Part shown: positions 27,101 to 42,100 of the stretch, piece by piece | How positions within the stretch are numbered: the stretch's first letter is position 1 | Layout: every line of letters starts with the position of its first letter | Source of the DNA: Branchiostoma floridae | Taxonomy: Eukaryota > Chordata > Leptocardii > Amphioxiformes > Branchiostomatidae | Direction of reading: 5' to 3' | Assembly (NCBI RefSeq): GCF_000003815.2 | Contig: NC_049995.1 | Coordinates: 3,028,788-3,092,787 of the forward strand | DNA: 64,000 bases | Program-made: the position numbers and the translations under genes | Notes under the pieces: generated by a model | Seen by the model: only the letters and a program-made list of their open reading frames with translations | What the model was told of the DNA's origin: nothing | Databases searched by the model: none

Positions 27101-30100
27101 CTCAATTCTCTAACAGAAAGATACTCAGTCTGGTAAGGTGACCAAGAAGGGTTCAGCTGCAGCTGTACTGCAGGTGCTGGAGCTACAGGTGGCATCAGGT
27201 GAACCTGATAACTCGAAAGGAGAGTTCAAGTACAGGGTCATGACACAGGTGAGAAAAGTCCCAACATTCTTGTTGGCTTGTTTGTATTGCGTAATGGTAA
27301 ACGGCTTCATCGAAAAATTAAAATTAAAACACCAGGGTTTCTATACTGAGGAGCACAAGCTGCATTTATCCAGACAGATATATTTGATCCACTTACATCA
27401 GGAAGAACCCTTTTTTTGATAAGTGTGTTGGTTTTTTTTAAGTGCTTGAGATGTAGCTCTTCCCAAATATGGGACCTTTATTTAGCATCCTATTGAGGCA
27501 GGGCTCTAGCCAGCGTCCGTTTTTCCGTCAATTGACGGAAATTTGATGCGTCTGACTGAAAAATTTTAAAACCAATCCGTCAACCTTGAAGGACAAAAAT
27601 CCTTGGTGGAAGCCACGGGCGGCTTGGGGACACCGTCCACGGCGGTGAAAGCCACACACTGTTTGTTTTGCTATTACTATGATTGTTGCCAATGTGTGTC
27701 GGCGCTCTTTTGAATACGATAATCTCATTAAAACCGGTTTTTCAAGGTGTCAATGGCAACATTTACTATTTTGTAGTGTCATAGGGAAAATTAATTTTCG
27801 CGGTTTTCACGACGATTGGAATTGGCTGACGGAAAAAAAATTCGAGCTGGCTAAAGCCCTGTATTGAGGCCAGCTAGAGTTGGATTTGGATTATTGTTTG
27901 TTTTACTAAGGCTTAACTCTCCTGTAATACCCCTACCAGGAGACAGGTGGCGCCAAAGAGTACAGGTACGTCCAGACGACCGATGAGGCAGTACAAGTGT
28001 ACGGTATCCTGTACGATAGGTACACCAAACATCCGCACAACTTCCGCAGGGCGGGGCCTGATGGGGACACGCCCTGGACAGTTGGGTCTCCTCAACTGCT
28101 TCAGGTGAGTGGACGCAAGATCGCTTCAAAATCTTAAGATGTTTTTAAAGTAAGAGTTTCAGTTAGATTAGACTTTACACGTTATTGTCTGTACCCCTAT
28201 GGTATCTGTATCCCCTGTGTCCGTACCCTGTAGTGTCCGTGCCACCTGTAGGGTTTGTACCCCCCTTGAGTGTAGTGTCTGTACTCTCAGTAGTGTTTGT
28301 ACAAGTTCCCTCTGTAGTGTGTGTACACCATGTATAGTTTCAGTGCCCCATGTATAGTTCCTATAGCTCCATTTTTGGCCTTTAACAAAGTCCATGTAAA
28401 ATGCTCGGAGTCGACAAATCTAACTCTTATTTGTCATTGTGGTAGGACAACTTTTGCAACATACTAAAGGATCATTTAAACCATATTGATGCCATCAAAT
28501 GGACATTGCTTTTTCTTTCATTTTGGTAGGAGTAATTCGTCGATGTAGGTTAGACATCCAGGTACAGTAGACGCCGCTTAATTGCACGGCCTATTTGCCA
28601 GTGAATTTAGTGCAATTATCCGGCTGGTGCAATAATACGAAGTTATCTAGCTGGATTGCACCGGTTTGTGATTTTGGGATTCCGTGCAGTTAACAGAAGT
28701 GTGCGTTAATCCGTTGTGCAATTAACTGGCTTCTACTGTAATAAGATACGCCAAAAAGTAAGAGACTCAAGCAACTAGATATGGTTTTGGAAACGGTCAG
28801 ACGTTTCGGATAGAATCCACTATCCTTCGTCAGTGACACTGAAGTGATCTGGAAGAAACAGGTCTTTTATACTCTAACTATGGATGAAGACAATTTCAGA
28901 TGTCCAATTTTGGTAGGAGTAATTATTACATGATTGTATATCTTTGAAAATTTCTGTTTGTGCCCCTGTAGACATTGAGTGAGGTTCAGACCCACACAGC
29001 CAGCGTCTCCCCCAGTGTCCTGGCTCTGGTGGACTCACTCTGGGAGGAGGCTCTGGGAAACCTGTCTCACGTCATCAATGGAGATGTACTACACATCAAA
29101 GTGGACCAGGTAATATCATTCATTTCTTTCCATCCCTTGAATTTTTAATGGAATACTTGTCGAGTGTGGAAGGCGCGATGATCCTAAAGGAGGGTCTGCA
29201 TGCTCTTTTACGTAAGGCGTAGGCAGCCAATTTTATTTCCCGTAATTCGTAGGGAAAACCATCTTATCTACGTAATTCGTAGCGAGGCGACCAAATTTAG
29301 CGTAATTGCCTTCCTTGATTTAGCGTAATACGTAGGGGGTTCTTTTAAATTCAGCGTAAATCGTTGTCGGAACTCCCCATGCAGACCCTCCTAAAGGGGT
29401 CTTGAGGAAGTTTCAAAATCTCTGAAAGACCCCCTGAAACACTGTTTCCTGTATTTTGAGGGGCAAATTTTGCTGGTAGATTAGACTCAGCTTGGTTCAA
29501 TCACCTGGTATCTGAGTTGTATTCATGGAGATCTTTGCAATATTTTATTTTTTAGATATCTTGACATGCTGGTTTTTGTCCGTCACAAAGGAGGAAATAA
29601 GTAAAATTTTGTTCGTCCCTAGCTGCAAAATTCCATCAAAAACAAGGACGGATGTAGGCTAGAACCCTGGGTTGTACTTTAACCTAATGTTGATCAGAAG
29701 TTTCATCACTTAGTAATCAAACATACTTTCTTGATCTTTTAGGTATTATTATCACCTAAAGAAATGTCTGATTTGTTGATCAATATTGTATAATGATATG
29801 ATATGAAATTATGACGTTTAATATGAAATTATGACATTAATGCATGTAACATGAACTATTTTCTTTTCCAGATCGACAAGGCAGAAGCACTACTTCTACA
29901 GCTAAAGCAGGCTGTTGAAAGGAAGGCAGCGAATGATGAGCTTCAGAAACTCTCCTCGGAGTTTTACAGCGCCATCCCCCACCGACCCGTCCACAAGTGT
30001 GTCATCAGGAATAAAAGGATAATAGCACGGAAACAGGACATGTGTCAGGTAAGAATTAGGCCGGTAGCCTAAAAATAAGACATTGTCAGGCTTCAGTTGA

Positions 30101-33100
30101 TCCATAGACTATAGAATGAATGAATGAATGAAGAAAACCTTTATTGTAAAATAATAAAACTATGTTTCTGCTCTCACAAGCTAAGTACAAGTCAAAATGA
30201 TAAATGATAATAAAAGATGATAGTTCCGAGTAGTCTGATTAGTCTTAGTACAAGTTCTTAAGTTCTAGTGATGTGAGGGCAAGTTATCTCACTACATTAC
30301 TTCTAGAATATAGAAACAAGGCTTCAGTTGGCATAGCCTGGAGACAGGACATGTTAGGCTTTACTTGGGAGATACATTGTAGCCTAGAATTCATGACATA
30401 CATGTATTAGGCTTCATCTGAGATAGCCTGGAGACAGGACATGTTCTTTCTTTCTTTCTTTCTTTATTCGCACATAATAGCATGGCTTAAAAACAAATGT
30501 GTATACAGAGATGAAGAACATGCGGGGGGTGGGCAGAAGCCTATGTGGCTTTTCTTTGGCCTCCCCAAGAAATAAGTTGCAGAAATAATAATTATACATA
30601 ATTAAAGTGAACGAAAAATGCACATACATGTAACATAAGTTGAAATCATCATGTGAAATATACTAATGGAATAGAAGTTGTATTACAAATGATCAAATGA
30701 AATAATAAATACAAAACAAAATAGACAAAACATATACAAGTAACTTGGGATTTGAGAAAAAAGGTAGGATCTCTAAGTTTTAAGAATCATTAGCTATCAA
30801 CTACCAAAATCAACCAAAAACTAGAAAGGCCAACATTTGCTTAAGAGCAAATACAGCATATTTCAGCCATACCCCTTCCCACGCAACATTGGACTGTTCC
30901 AAATCACCCCTGCGCAAAAATGGAACATCATCTTAACAGTACATTATCCCCCAAAGTGGACTGGTATTGTGAATTGATTCCAGGTAAAAACAGAGCTTGC
31001 TTCTATTTTTCAGAAAATGACAATAATCACACCTTCCATTCAGAAAATTTTCATCATGACTGAAAATTGTTGAATGACTTCATGTAATGTCATTAACAAT
31101 TTTCAGTACGATAACTAGGTGTAAGTTTAAAAAAGTATAAGCTCCTTGTGATGTTGGTACATTTATTATTGCAGTGAACTTTTTTTTATTCAAGTAGGGC
31201 ATACGATTTAATAATTATCAAGCAGGTGCAGGTACTGTAGGAGCGTTTGTTTTCTTCAAGCTGTAAAACTGTTAAACTGTTTTCCTTTGTATGCAATCAG
31301 CCATCGAGCCTATTCTTATTTTAGTTTAACAACTTCCTGCCAGACCCGGAAGATACAATTGAACCTTGTTCGAGGATTTATTTTCGTCTGTCTGGTCAGT
31401 CTGTTCATACCCTGGTGCTGAGAGTGTTTTATTGGGCTGAAACTCTGGCAGTTTAAAGTTACTTACAATTTAAATGTTCAAAGTTTATGTCAAACAACAA
31501 CAGCACTAGGAAATGTGGCCACTATAGACAGGTGGTCACTATAGAGAAAATGCTGATCTATTGACTAGGAGCCATACGTTACACATGATTTCAGTACACT
31601 GATTATTAATCATATAAACATTGCACAGGTAAGCCAATTGTTTAGATGTACAATTAAGTTCAAATAATTCTGAAGAGAAATATTGATGAGAAAATAATCA
31701 TTCTCGCCACTGTCTAACTTATAATTACGTATCAAAACTAAACGCAGATTTTCTAACTAACGCACCTTTCGCCGACTTCATCAAAGGACCGCCGGCTATC
31801 AATCAAACACGGCTGTTGATTAGACTTAGAGTTTCAAACAGTCATGTGCTGTGTGCCAGTTGACAGCGAACTTCATGCTACGTGATGTTTTACATTGCTT
31901 GGACCTTCTTTCCTACAGCGGTGCTTCTACAAAATATTAAGACTGTAACACTGAGTCCCACATGTTTTATAGAATAGAATTTGACGCAGAACAGCGTTTT
32001 TTGCTGGGTATTTTTCTTGAAACATGTCCGTGGGAATATCAGCGAGGCGGCGACGTAGGGATATCAGACCGTCAACGTAAAAGTTGCACGGCGGCTAACG
32101 GCGCAGCGAAGATACTAGCGCTATAAATAAGCGCTTCAACTAAGGATGGCAACCCGTACAATATTTTTGTATACTGTTGAGCTAAGTAAAGTTTGTTGTT
32201 TATGAGGTTTTAGTTGTCTTTGAAGCTTTGACCCGAAATATTTTAAAGTCAAACTGCTGAAGAGAAGTAAGTGACTGCTACGATTATCGTAGATATGGCC
32301 CTAAAAAATCTGATAAAAGAAGCCTTCTCAATAGTCTAAAATGCAAGAGCTTCCGGGGGGGCTTCGCCCACCTGGGTCCCCCCCACAGTGGCCCTGCCCC
32401 TGGACCCCGCCAGGGACATTCGGCGGCCCCCGGACCCCTGTCCGACGCTTTGAAAAAATCCTGGCGAGAAGTCTGTACGGCCTGAGTCTTCAAGTTAACG
32501 TATTGTGTGGTCCCGCTTATGAATATTAATTAGCCTTCGCTTTCCTCTTCGCTGATTGGCTGAACCATTAATTGAATTAACTCTTCCTGCCGGCTAGACG
32601 CAGGTGCAGATGTCGGCTCTGTGGGGTGCACGTCCGAAAGGTCATGGCATGGAGAACGAAAGAAAACCAATTTCCCCTAAAAAAGTGCTGTAATTAAGCC
32701 TTTTACAGTACTTTATACCAAAAATTTTACTTGGATCATTTTACCAACTATCTTATGCCTATCTATACCAAATGTTACTCATACCAGGGTACAGGGGTGC
32801 AAAATATACCGTTATAAGACCGTCAACAACAGTCGCACGGAGCTAACAGCGCAGCGAAAATACCATCGCTAGCGTTTCAACTTCGGATAACAAGTTATAA
32901 GTACTGTTGAACTCAGTAACGTTAAAGTTTGTTTTTAGTTGCCTTTGACGGTTTGACCTGAAATAGTGTTACGCTAAACTCCTGAAGAGAAGTTAAGTGA
33001 CTGCTGCGATTATCATAGATATGCCCCTAAGAACTGATACAATATAAAGCCTTCTGAATAGTCTAAAATGCGAGAGCCTTAGGCGGGCTTCGCTCCCCCT

Positions 33101-36100
33101 GGCGGGAACACTGCTATATACGGGATCATGAGGCCCCGCTTATGAATATTAATTAGCCTTTGGCCTCCTCTTCGCTGATTGGCTAGGTCTTTGATTCAAT
33201 CAACTCTCCGGCTGACGCGCACAGGTGTGGCTCTGTGCGGGGTCACGGAAGGTCACGTCAGGAGGCCAAAAGAAAACAAATTTCCCCTCAGAAAAGTGCC
33301 AAAATTAATCATTTTAAAGTTGTTTATGTCAAAAATTTGACTTGAATCTTGTTACCAAGTATCTAATGCCTATCTATACCAAATTTCAGGTCATTTAATT
33401 GTAATACCAGGGTACAGGAGCCAAAAGTGTCCTTTTTTGGTCAAAAATTGGCCAAAAATCGCAAAAAATAAGCCTTTTGTTGCACTGTACACCAAAAGTG
33501 TTATTGAATTTATATGAAGGTATTATAAAGGCACATCTGTGTCAAATTTCAGCTCATTCGGTTGCAATACCAAGGTACAGGGGCCAAAAGTGTCCTTTTT
33601 TGGTCAAAAATTGGTAAAAAAAATCGCAAAAATAAGCATTTTGTTGTACTGTACACCAAAAGTGTTATTGAATTTATATGGGGGCATTATCAAGGCACAT
33701 CTCTGTCAAATTTCAGCTCATTTGGTTGTAATACCAGGGTACAGGGGCCAAAAGTGTCCTTTTTTGGTCAAAAATTGGTCAAAAAATCGCAAAAATAAGC
33801 ATTTTGTTGTACTGTACACCAAAAGTGTTATCGAATTTATATGGGGGCATTATCAAGGCACATCTCTGTCAAATTTCAGCTCATTTGGTTGTAATATTAG
33901 GGTACAGGGGCCAAAATATACAGTTTTGGTCTAAAATTGACCAAAAAAATCTCAATAAAATCATTTTAGAGGCAGATATGAAAAAACTGAGAAAAAAGCA
34001 TCAAGGTATTGGCCCATTCTACCCCTGTGCCAAATTTCAGGTCATTCGGTCCACGAACGGCGGAGATGAATCACTTTGAAGATTTGACAGGAGAAAGAAG
34101 AAAGAAAGAAAGAAACATTACGAATACAATATATTTCACCATACTATGTATGGCTGAAATATAACAATATATTTCACCATACTATGTATGGCTGAAATAT
34201 AACTAATATGAAAAACAAGGAAACAAGGAAATCAAACAAATCAGGTAAAAAAATCATGTTAGGCTTTAGTTGGGGGATTGCCTGGAAATAAAACAAATTA
34301 GGGTTCAGTTGTGATAGCCTAGAAACATGATATGTTACACTTCAGTCAAGCAATACCTGGAATACAAGACATGTCCCAACAAGTCATGATACTGTAAAAT
34401 GCATATAAGTTCGCGGGGATTAAATTTCGCGGTAGCGGTAAAATGGAATTTTCGCGGTGGTTTTAATTTCGCGGTAGCACCATGCACTGTAGTCTCTTAC
34501 TGTTATGGAAAAATGTTCGTGGTGGTTTAAAAATTGCGGTAAAGCAGCCGCCGGGAAAACAGCGAACATTAATCCACCGCAAACATTTCTGCATTTACAG
34601 TATATCAAACAACCTGAAATTTTGCTAGAAAGGAATCTGACATATAGGTTATGTGCTATATTAATTTTGTAGTTTTCAATGCATAGTACAAGATTGTACA
34701 AAATCAAAGCAGCTGTATATTTTACTTAGAAGATTACTTTGAAGTTTATGAACTCTAGCATAGTCATATAATAACATTGAATTTAGAAATGGAATGCAAA
34801 AGTGTTTAACGTTAATTTTTCATGTTTCCTTTCCCAGCTGATTCGAGACATGGTGAGCGTGAGTGAGGCCACCAGCTGGGCGTCTCGCCCGAGCGCCGTC
34901 GCCAGGTATCACGCCCTCAGGTGTAACATCCAACCACTGGACAGGGACAGCGAAGACTGGCGTAGTATGGAGTCCACGATTCACTCCAGCCAAGGGAAGG
35001 GGTAAGGCCATTGTGTCACAGTGATGAGTGAATGAGTGAGTGAGTGAGTGAGTGAGTGAGTGAGTGAGTGAGTGAGTGAGTGAGTGAGTGAGTGAGTGAG
35101 TGAGTGAGTGAGTGAGTGAGTGAGTGAGAGTGTGAGTGAGGGAGTGAGGGAGTGAGGGGGTGAGTGAGAGTGTTTGAGCGGTTGAAAGTTTTAAATTCTA
35201 TTTAATAGGCTACATACATTGTAAGCTTATTGAACTTAAAGATCTTCTTACTTGTTTTGACTTGATCTTAAGATGTTTTGCCTCAATCTTGAGATGTTTT
35301 AGAAAAATCTTAAAATGCTTCATAAAACATCTCAAGATATTTTGAAAGTTGCTTGAAAAGTCCCTGAATCTACTATTTTTACAGTGATTGGAATGCGTAT
35401 CTTAATCATATTGTCATCAGTAATACACCCAGTATTCTCTCAATCACCGTACAGTTTTTAGGGTTCATGATTGTGTTGTTAATACCCCCCTCACATTAGG
35501 CGCGATTCCATCAGACGACGAGTCTGCGAGCTCTAAATTACGAGGAGGCATGACCCTGACGGGAAGGGGGAACTCTGCCATTTCTTCGTCGGCATCAGGG
35601 TCATGCCTCCTTGTAATTTAGAGCTCGCAGAGTCGTCGTCCGATCGAATCGCGCCTAATGTGAGGGGGGTATAAGCACCATCCAATGTGGTAGATCTCTA
35701 GGTGAAAAACATGCTTGTGATAGACACACATGGCCAAAGCTTTTATTAATTATTAAATTTCAACTATATGAAAAGGACATACATGTAGCAGAAATAAGTT
35801 AAACAGCTTCTTTAGGAGTTTTTAAAAAAGGTAAAGTTCAACCACACTCCTTATTTTCAGTGGGCAATCCATCAGAGTTGAGAACGTGTTCAGGGTGTGT
35901 CGCTCCGTGGAGGAAGCTGGGTTCAACTCTGCCATCGGTAATGTCCAAACCAAGTTCCACTCCTCACAGGTAAACTCTTTGTTTTCTTACTATGATTTTG
36001 TTACTAAATCATGTTTTTCAAAAGTGACTAATGAGAAGTTAACAACTTAGTATTCTTAAAAAAAGTTTCTATATCAGTCTATCTTACTAACTATAAAGTT

Positions 36101-39100
36101 AAGGCACCTGCATTTAAAGCTCCTTCTATGTATTTTCAATTAATAAATCTCTTTTGTATATTTTACAGGCACAGAACTTTGTTGGCATCTTGTCAAGGTA
36201 GGCAAGATTTCAGTTCTGTATCTGTATCTGTATCTATATAGCCGGTATAACCGCCGTTTGGCGTAACACACCAGCTTCGCAGGCACGCGGCGCGGCAGCA
36301 GCTGGTTATATTACACCAAACGACTCGTTACCCCTAACTTTTGCACATCTATCTGCAAGCGTTCTTTAAAACTACCCAGAGAAGATGCCCCTACTGTACT
36401 TGGTGATAACAAATTCCACTTAGAATTGTTAAGAATGAATGACCAAAGGAGTTGATATAACCTTAACCCTGTGAAACTAGATCTTATGCAATAAATGATC
36501 TCTATACAGTCATCACATTAGTATTTAGTAACAGTTGTAATATTCACTAACTAGCATTATTTTTAGTTGTCTGTCTCTTTTACACGTTAAACAAATAAAC
36601 ATGACCTTGAAACGTGTGTTGTTCAGAGGTCTGCTGCTCCCCAAGGTCGTTGTTGATGACTTTGGTGGAACCAGAACTGACGCAGGCATGCTGGGACATG
36701 GCATCTACTTCTCAGATGCAAGGTAAGGGTCGTGTGGTGCAATTAGAGGGTGTTTGATTGATGAAACTCTTGTTTTCCCAGTTTTCCATAAGCCAGTGAA
36801 AATGTTTGATACATGGTGCTGAAATGCCGTCCATCAAAATTAAAAGATTTAGTCAGTTACTACTGGTGGCTGCTGGTCCCAGAAAAGTTATTTCCTGATG
36901 TCAGTTTCCTGCTATATGTATGTAGTACATGTATGACCTAGGAGCCAGTGGGGAAATTACTGAAGACTTTATCAAAAAGAAATTTGCAGTAATAATGACT
37001 AAAACTGGAAATTAACATAAACTAAAAAAAAGAATATTTCATTGAGGCATGACACCATTGATTTCTTGTTTCTTGCTATTCAACCATGGTCCATTTTTAC
37101 AGCACCAGTGCAGCATACTCCTCTCCCAACAAGCACAGAGGTACCAGATACATGGTAGTGAGTGAGGTAGCATTGGGGAAGTGTAAGGATGTGTACAAAC
37201 ACGACACCAGCCTGACACAACCACCTCAGGGGTACAACAGTGTGCATGGAGTCAAGGGGACTGAGGAGATCACTTCAGAGTTTAAGGTAAGGAGTTAAGC
37301 AGTGACAGCTTTTTAAAGGTAAACACATGTACCTCAGTCTATTAGTGCACATACGTGACTAATGAATCTCTTCAACGATGTTGAGGTAAGGAGATTTTTT
37401 ATGATAAAGAAATTGGTCTCCGATTCCGAAGAATTGACTTACTGGAATTTTTTCATCAAATTACATATTTGCTGCTCTTTTAAATGTGTTTCCCTTACAT
37501 ACGGATATATCTTTGTTTTGTGAAACCATGATTTCATTGATTGATTGATTGATTCATTCATTGATTCATTTACTCTTTTGCTATCAGGAGATTTTTCTTG
37601 TGTTTCATGAAATAGATCTCAGACAGATATTGCCAAAATGATTTGATATTTACATAAAGATTTTGATAGAGCTTCATGAGTTTTGGTACTATATTACATA
37701 TGTTACATACCAATATTGATATTATGTTACAGGATGATGAATATGTCATCTACAATGTTGAACAGCAAAAAATGAGGTATGTGCAATGAATTCCCATAAT
37801 TTTGTATCTTGTGTAGAAGTGGAGATTGTCACTGCCCTAACATCAATTCTCATAATTGTATTGGGTACCATAATACCCCCAAATGAGAAAAAGACATGAA
37901 TTCAAAGTGATTTAAAGAGATACAGACATTACATACAGTAGAAGCCAGTCAACTGCACAATGGGTTAACGCACGAAATCCCCAAATCCCCAACCGGCGCA
38001 GTTCAGCTGGATAACTTTGCATTATTGCACCAGCCGGACAATTGCACAAAATTCACTGGCAAATAGGCTGTGCAATTAAGTGGCTTCTACTGTATATGAA
38101 TGCAGCATATGTAAAAATCCTTGGGTACATGCATATACACTTCAGTTATTTATGTGACATGTTCAAAACAATCTTAAGAATGCCTCTATGTGGAGGTCTT
38201 ATGGCATCTGATGGAATTATGAGACTCATAAGTTGATGTTACACAGTGTTTTTAACCAACCAATTCTCACTGTACCTTAACCTGGTTGGGATGGCGCCTC
38301 ACGGCGGTATCCCAGGGGATTGCACCCGAGAGTGAGTGGCCTTGCACTGGTCCCAGGGTACCTTGCGCCACGAGGAAAGCTTCGTAGGGGTCCGCTACCC
38401 AAACACAGCCGGAGGGAAACACCGTCTCTCACGACCCACCCTCCTCTCCCTACCCCTGCCTCAGTTCTTTCTGCGGCCTGGGTTCTCAGGGGCCCATCAG
38501 AGTTTCCTCATTGGTTCCCATTAAACACTGAAACCAGCCATCCCTGGTGTGGTGTGAATTATTGGTGTAATCGTTGCTTGATTACATTGTTAGTGCTGTT
38601 GCAGATGTTCACTTCATCACCTGAATTTCTCCATTGTTGCAGGTACCTAGTGGAGTTCTCATTGCCAGGTGATCAGGTGACACCTGTGGATGAGACTGCG
38701 TACCTGCACCTGCTGACACCTGAAGTGGAGGCAGAGGAAGATGCAAACAAGATCTGTAAGTGCTATAAAATTATTACAGGCTTACAAACTCTTAATAGAT
38801 AAACTTGGACATAGAAAGTAGTGTGCTCCCTTTGTATTTGGGAGGTTGGCTCAAACCCTGGTTTGAAAAAATGGTACATACATGACTTCTTCAGCACTTA
38901 ACACTTATGACAAAGAGTGTAAAAGCACAACAGTGGACTAACCCCATACTGTGGTGGTCCTGTGTAGTCTAAGGCCTGTAGAGATATAGCTACCACCTCG
39001 TTCAGTCTATATATGATAAGTATGGGACTTAGAATTAGGACTAACTTAATTGTTTTATGCCTTGAAAATAAAAAGTAAAATAATAATTAGAACATGCATC

Positions 39101-42100
39101 TATTGCATGTTACAGCTCTATATAGTCTATTGATTTAACAGGATTCAAGTTTTGTTTTCAAAACTTGTTAAAACTTTGAAAGGAACAATGATTTCACTAA
39201 CTGTTACTGAAAAGCAGCAATTTTTTTTTTCATCTAGCCCTTGAAGATGTCCAGAACATTGCTGACCCTCTGGACAAGGTGACAGGTGGGCTGATCTCCA
39301 AACACGGGGAGGAGACCCCCGTCCCGCTCAAGTCTGTCCACGTCAGAGCCAAGCTCCTGGACTTAGCTGCACAGGTAAACTATAAGTTGTATCCATTATT
39401 TGATGAAACTGCTGCTGAGGGGTGGGTACCGGTACAGAAAATTTGGGTACTGTCTCCAGGTTCATGTCCAGAGGATCATGTCCAGGTCTGGATCTGAACT
39501 TCGACCTGATTGTCTGTGAAAACCTTCGTCCTGAAGAAATTATGGTAACTACAAAGTAAAACTAAACTCTACTTCACTCTTGTTATTTCATTGGACATTT
39601 CGTCAGCTCCCAAACGTGTAGACCAGTGCCATAATCTGTTCATTTTCTATCAGACTCTTATCAGGTCTGTTTTTCTTGGACCGGTAAAACAAGAAAAAAA
39701 ATACACTATATCTATGTTTGTCCACTATTGCTTGAATTATCTTGTATTACGTAACATTTTGAAAATTGCTTGGCTGAAAGGCTGATATAAAATCAAACTA
39801 TTATTAAATAAACTGTTTTGAATTCTTCCCCTCTGTAGGTTGTTGTGTTGCAGTCCTATAAGAACGAAAACAATGTCGCCATCGAGGCCAAGTACGTTTT
39901 CCCGCTAGACGACATGGCGGCGGTGGTCGGGTTTGAAGCGTTCATCAACGGGAAGCACGTGGTCGGAGAGGTGAAGGGAAAAGAGGAGGCACATCGCGAG
40001 TACCGACAGGCGATCAGCGAGGGACATGGAGCGTACCTCATGGACGAAGAAACACCTGTAAGATTCTTGAGGACTTAAATTCAACAGTTATTTTTGCAGT
40101 ATTAGTACTGTAGTATTTTGTGCAATAGCATTGTGGGTAAAACTGTTTGCTTTGTATTTGAGATTTTGTGTGTTCAAACCCCTGAGGTGAGTCATAATAA
40201 AGAATTTTGTAGAAATTATGTCATACAGTTTGATGCAAAAGGCTGTGTACTGCCTTATACAGAGTTTTAGGTCACAATAAGATCATAGTAATATACAAGA
40301 GGGCCAAGTAGGGATCCTGGTGGAACCCCTACCGTATACCATATGACAAGAAAAATGACAAGTTACCACTGGTCAGTTTGTGAATGTTTTACTACCTTCT
40401 TGTCACTGCGCCAACAAACAATGTTTCAGTGTCAAAGAGATACATTCAATGACACATTCCTTTTACATACAGTAACAATTGTTATTAATCATAATGCGTT
40501 TTTTCTAGGATGTATTCACAGTGAGTGTAGGGAACCTGCCCCCCAGAGCCAGTGTGCTTATCAAGATCACCTACGTCGCTGAGCTGGCAGTGGAGGGAGA
40601 AAACATCTGCTTCAGACTACCTGGCAGCGTCGCTCCCTGGCAGGTGTGTTTATCTAGAACTTTGTTACCATGGCAACAAGGCTTTGTTGCCTCCGTGTAC
40701 AAGGATCCATTTTTGGTCTGTCTGTTATTGAATAAAAAGACTATACACAACCATTGCTTTATTCTCACCAACATTTTGGTGACCATCTGTCACCTTCTTC
40801 TGAGTATGGGCAATTCTGAATGGTTCACATTGTACTGCAGGACAGGTGTCGCTGCTCACAGTTCAGATGTGGGCACAAAACGTAAAGTATTTACATATGT
40901 ACAGTCGTAAAGCTGTCTGTACATACTGTAAATGCAGAAATGTTCGCGGTGGATTAATGTTCGCGGTTTTCCCGGTGACCAGTTCACCGCGAACATTTTT
41001 CTATAATGGTATTAGACTGCAGTCTATGGTGTTTACGCAAAATTAAAACCACCGCGAAAAGTCCCTTTTCCTGCTAACGCGAAATTAAATCCCCGCGACT
41101 AAAATGCAATTACAGTAATACATAATACTTTACGGAGTGTCTGTTTGTTATGTTCTTGGTCTTGAATACACTGTCAGTAGATTTTGAGTGTCAGGAAGTG
41201 AGTGGGAAAATGGTGTAAAATTTGTGAGAGTGACAGTACATGAAAGTATCAGACATGACAGGTCATCAGGTCAATGGAAGAGGGTACTAATTTCACGGGG
41301 AGGTTATTTTTTTGTCTGTTTATTTGCAGTTATGCATTTCCACATGCTAGACTTACTCACTATAGAGTAGCAGGAAGTAATCAATATACAATGGACATAT
41401 AATTACAATGTATGTATAGGGACTTCGAACTCTTGTTTTTCGAGATAATATGTAGAGTGTTTATTTGTAATATTTTATCATAACTAGCTATTCAAAGATT
41501 TTTAATGCTTAATTTTCCACCAACAGAAAGATTCACTCTCTGAGAAGATCCAAAAGGACCTGGAAACAGTCAAGGTGGAAAAGGATGCTGGGAAAGAATT
41601 TTCCCTCCAGGTTGCCATGGAGATGCCCTTTGACATCAGGACAATCCAATCACCATCTCATAAAATCAGAGTAAAGGTAAGTCTTAGAGTAGCCTGGTAT
41701 TCAGCCGTATTATAGCTCCTGAGCAAATTTGCAGAGAGGACAAAAGAGACTTGGGAGCTATATCGGTAGGATACCAGGCTTGTCTTAGAGTACTGCCAAA
41801 GCCCATTTTTTATTCAGCCAAGGTCATTCTGTTGAACTTCCTCTTCATCCTTAACCATCTTGCTATTCCTTTAGAAATGCTGACCCTTACACCCAGTTGG
41901 AAATCCTGAGAACAATAATCCAATCAGCAGACTAAATCTAGTGCTGGGAGGTCATAATTGTCATTTTTGGCTACTAAGTAATAATGTCCTTTCATTTTCT
42001 TTGGTTGCTGTCCTTTTATATTCTAACTGAAAGTAGATATCTAATGATCTTTGTAATCTAATTTTTGCACATACAATTTTCTAGTCAATTTACACCTCAT

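Larger units (their letters stand above)
30049..34837. other. Large repeat-filled intron of PARP4 (exons 8-9)
   Basis: 4.8 kb containing short interspersed copies (30840-30950), a two-copy block (32038-33310), a 163-bp tandem array (33440-33935), a duplicated 'atatttcaccatactatgta' segment (34128-34200) and a family B MITE. No exon was found. Confidence 0.7.

Noticed and set aside
32341-32529. GC-rich open frame in the big PARP4 intron
   Set aside because: It falls in a repeated block whose second copy (about 33060-33120) is not open.
33539-34079. Overlapping open frames of 78-131 codons
   Set aside because: They are produced by a 163-bp tandem repeat. The encoded peptide is simply periodic and lacks a start context.
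38320-38802. 160-codon frame over PARP4 exon 15
   Set aside because: Only 38643-38755 matches PARP4. The upstream part is intron read-through ended by a clear acceptor.
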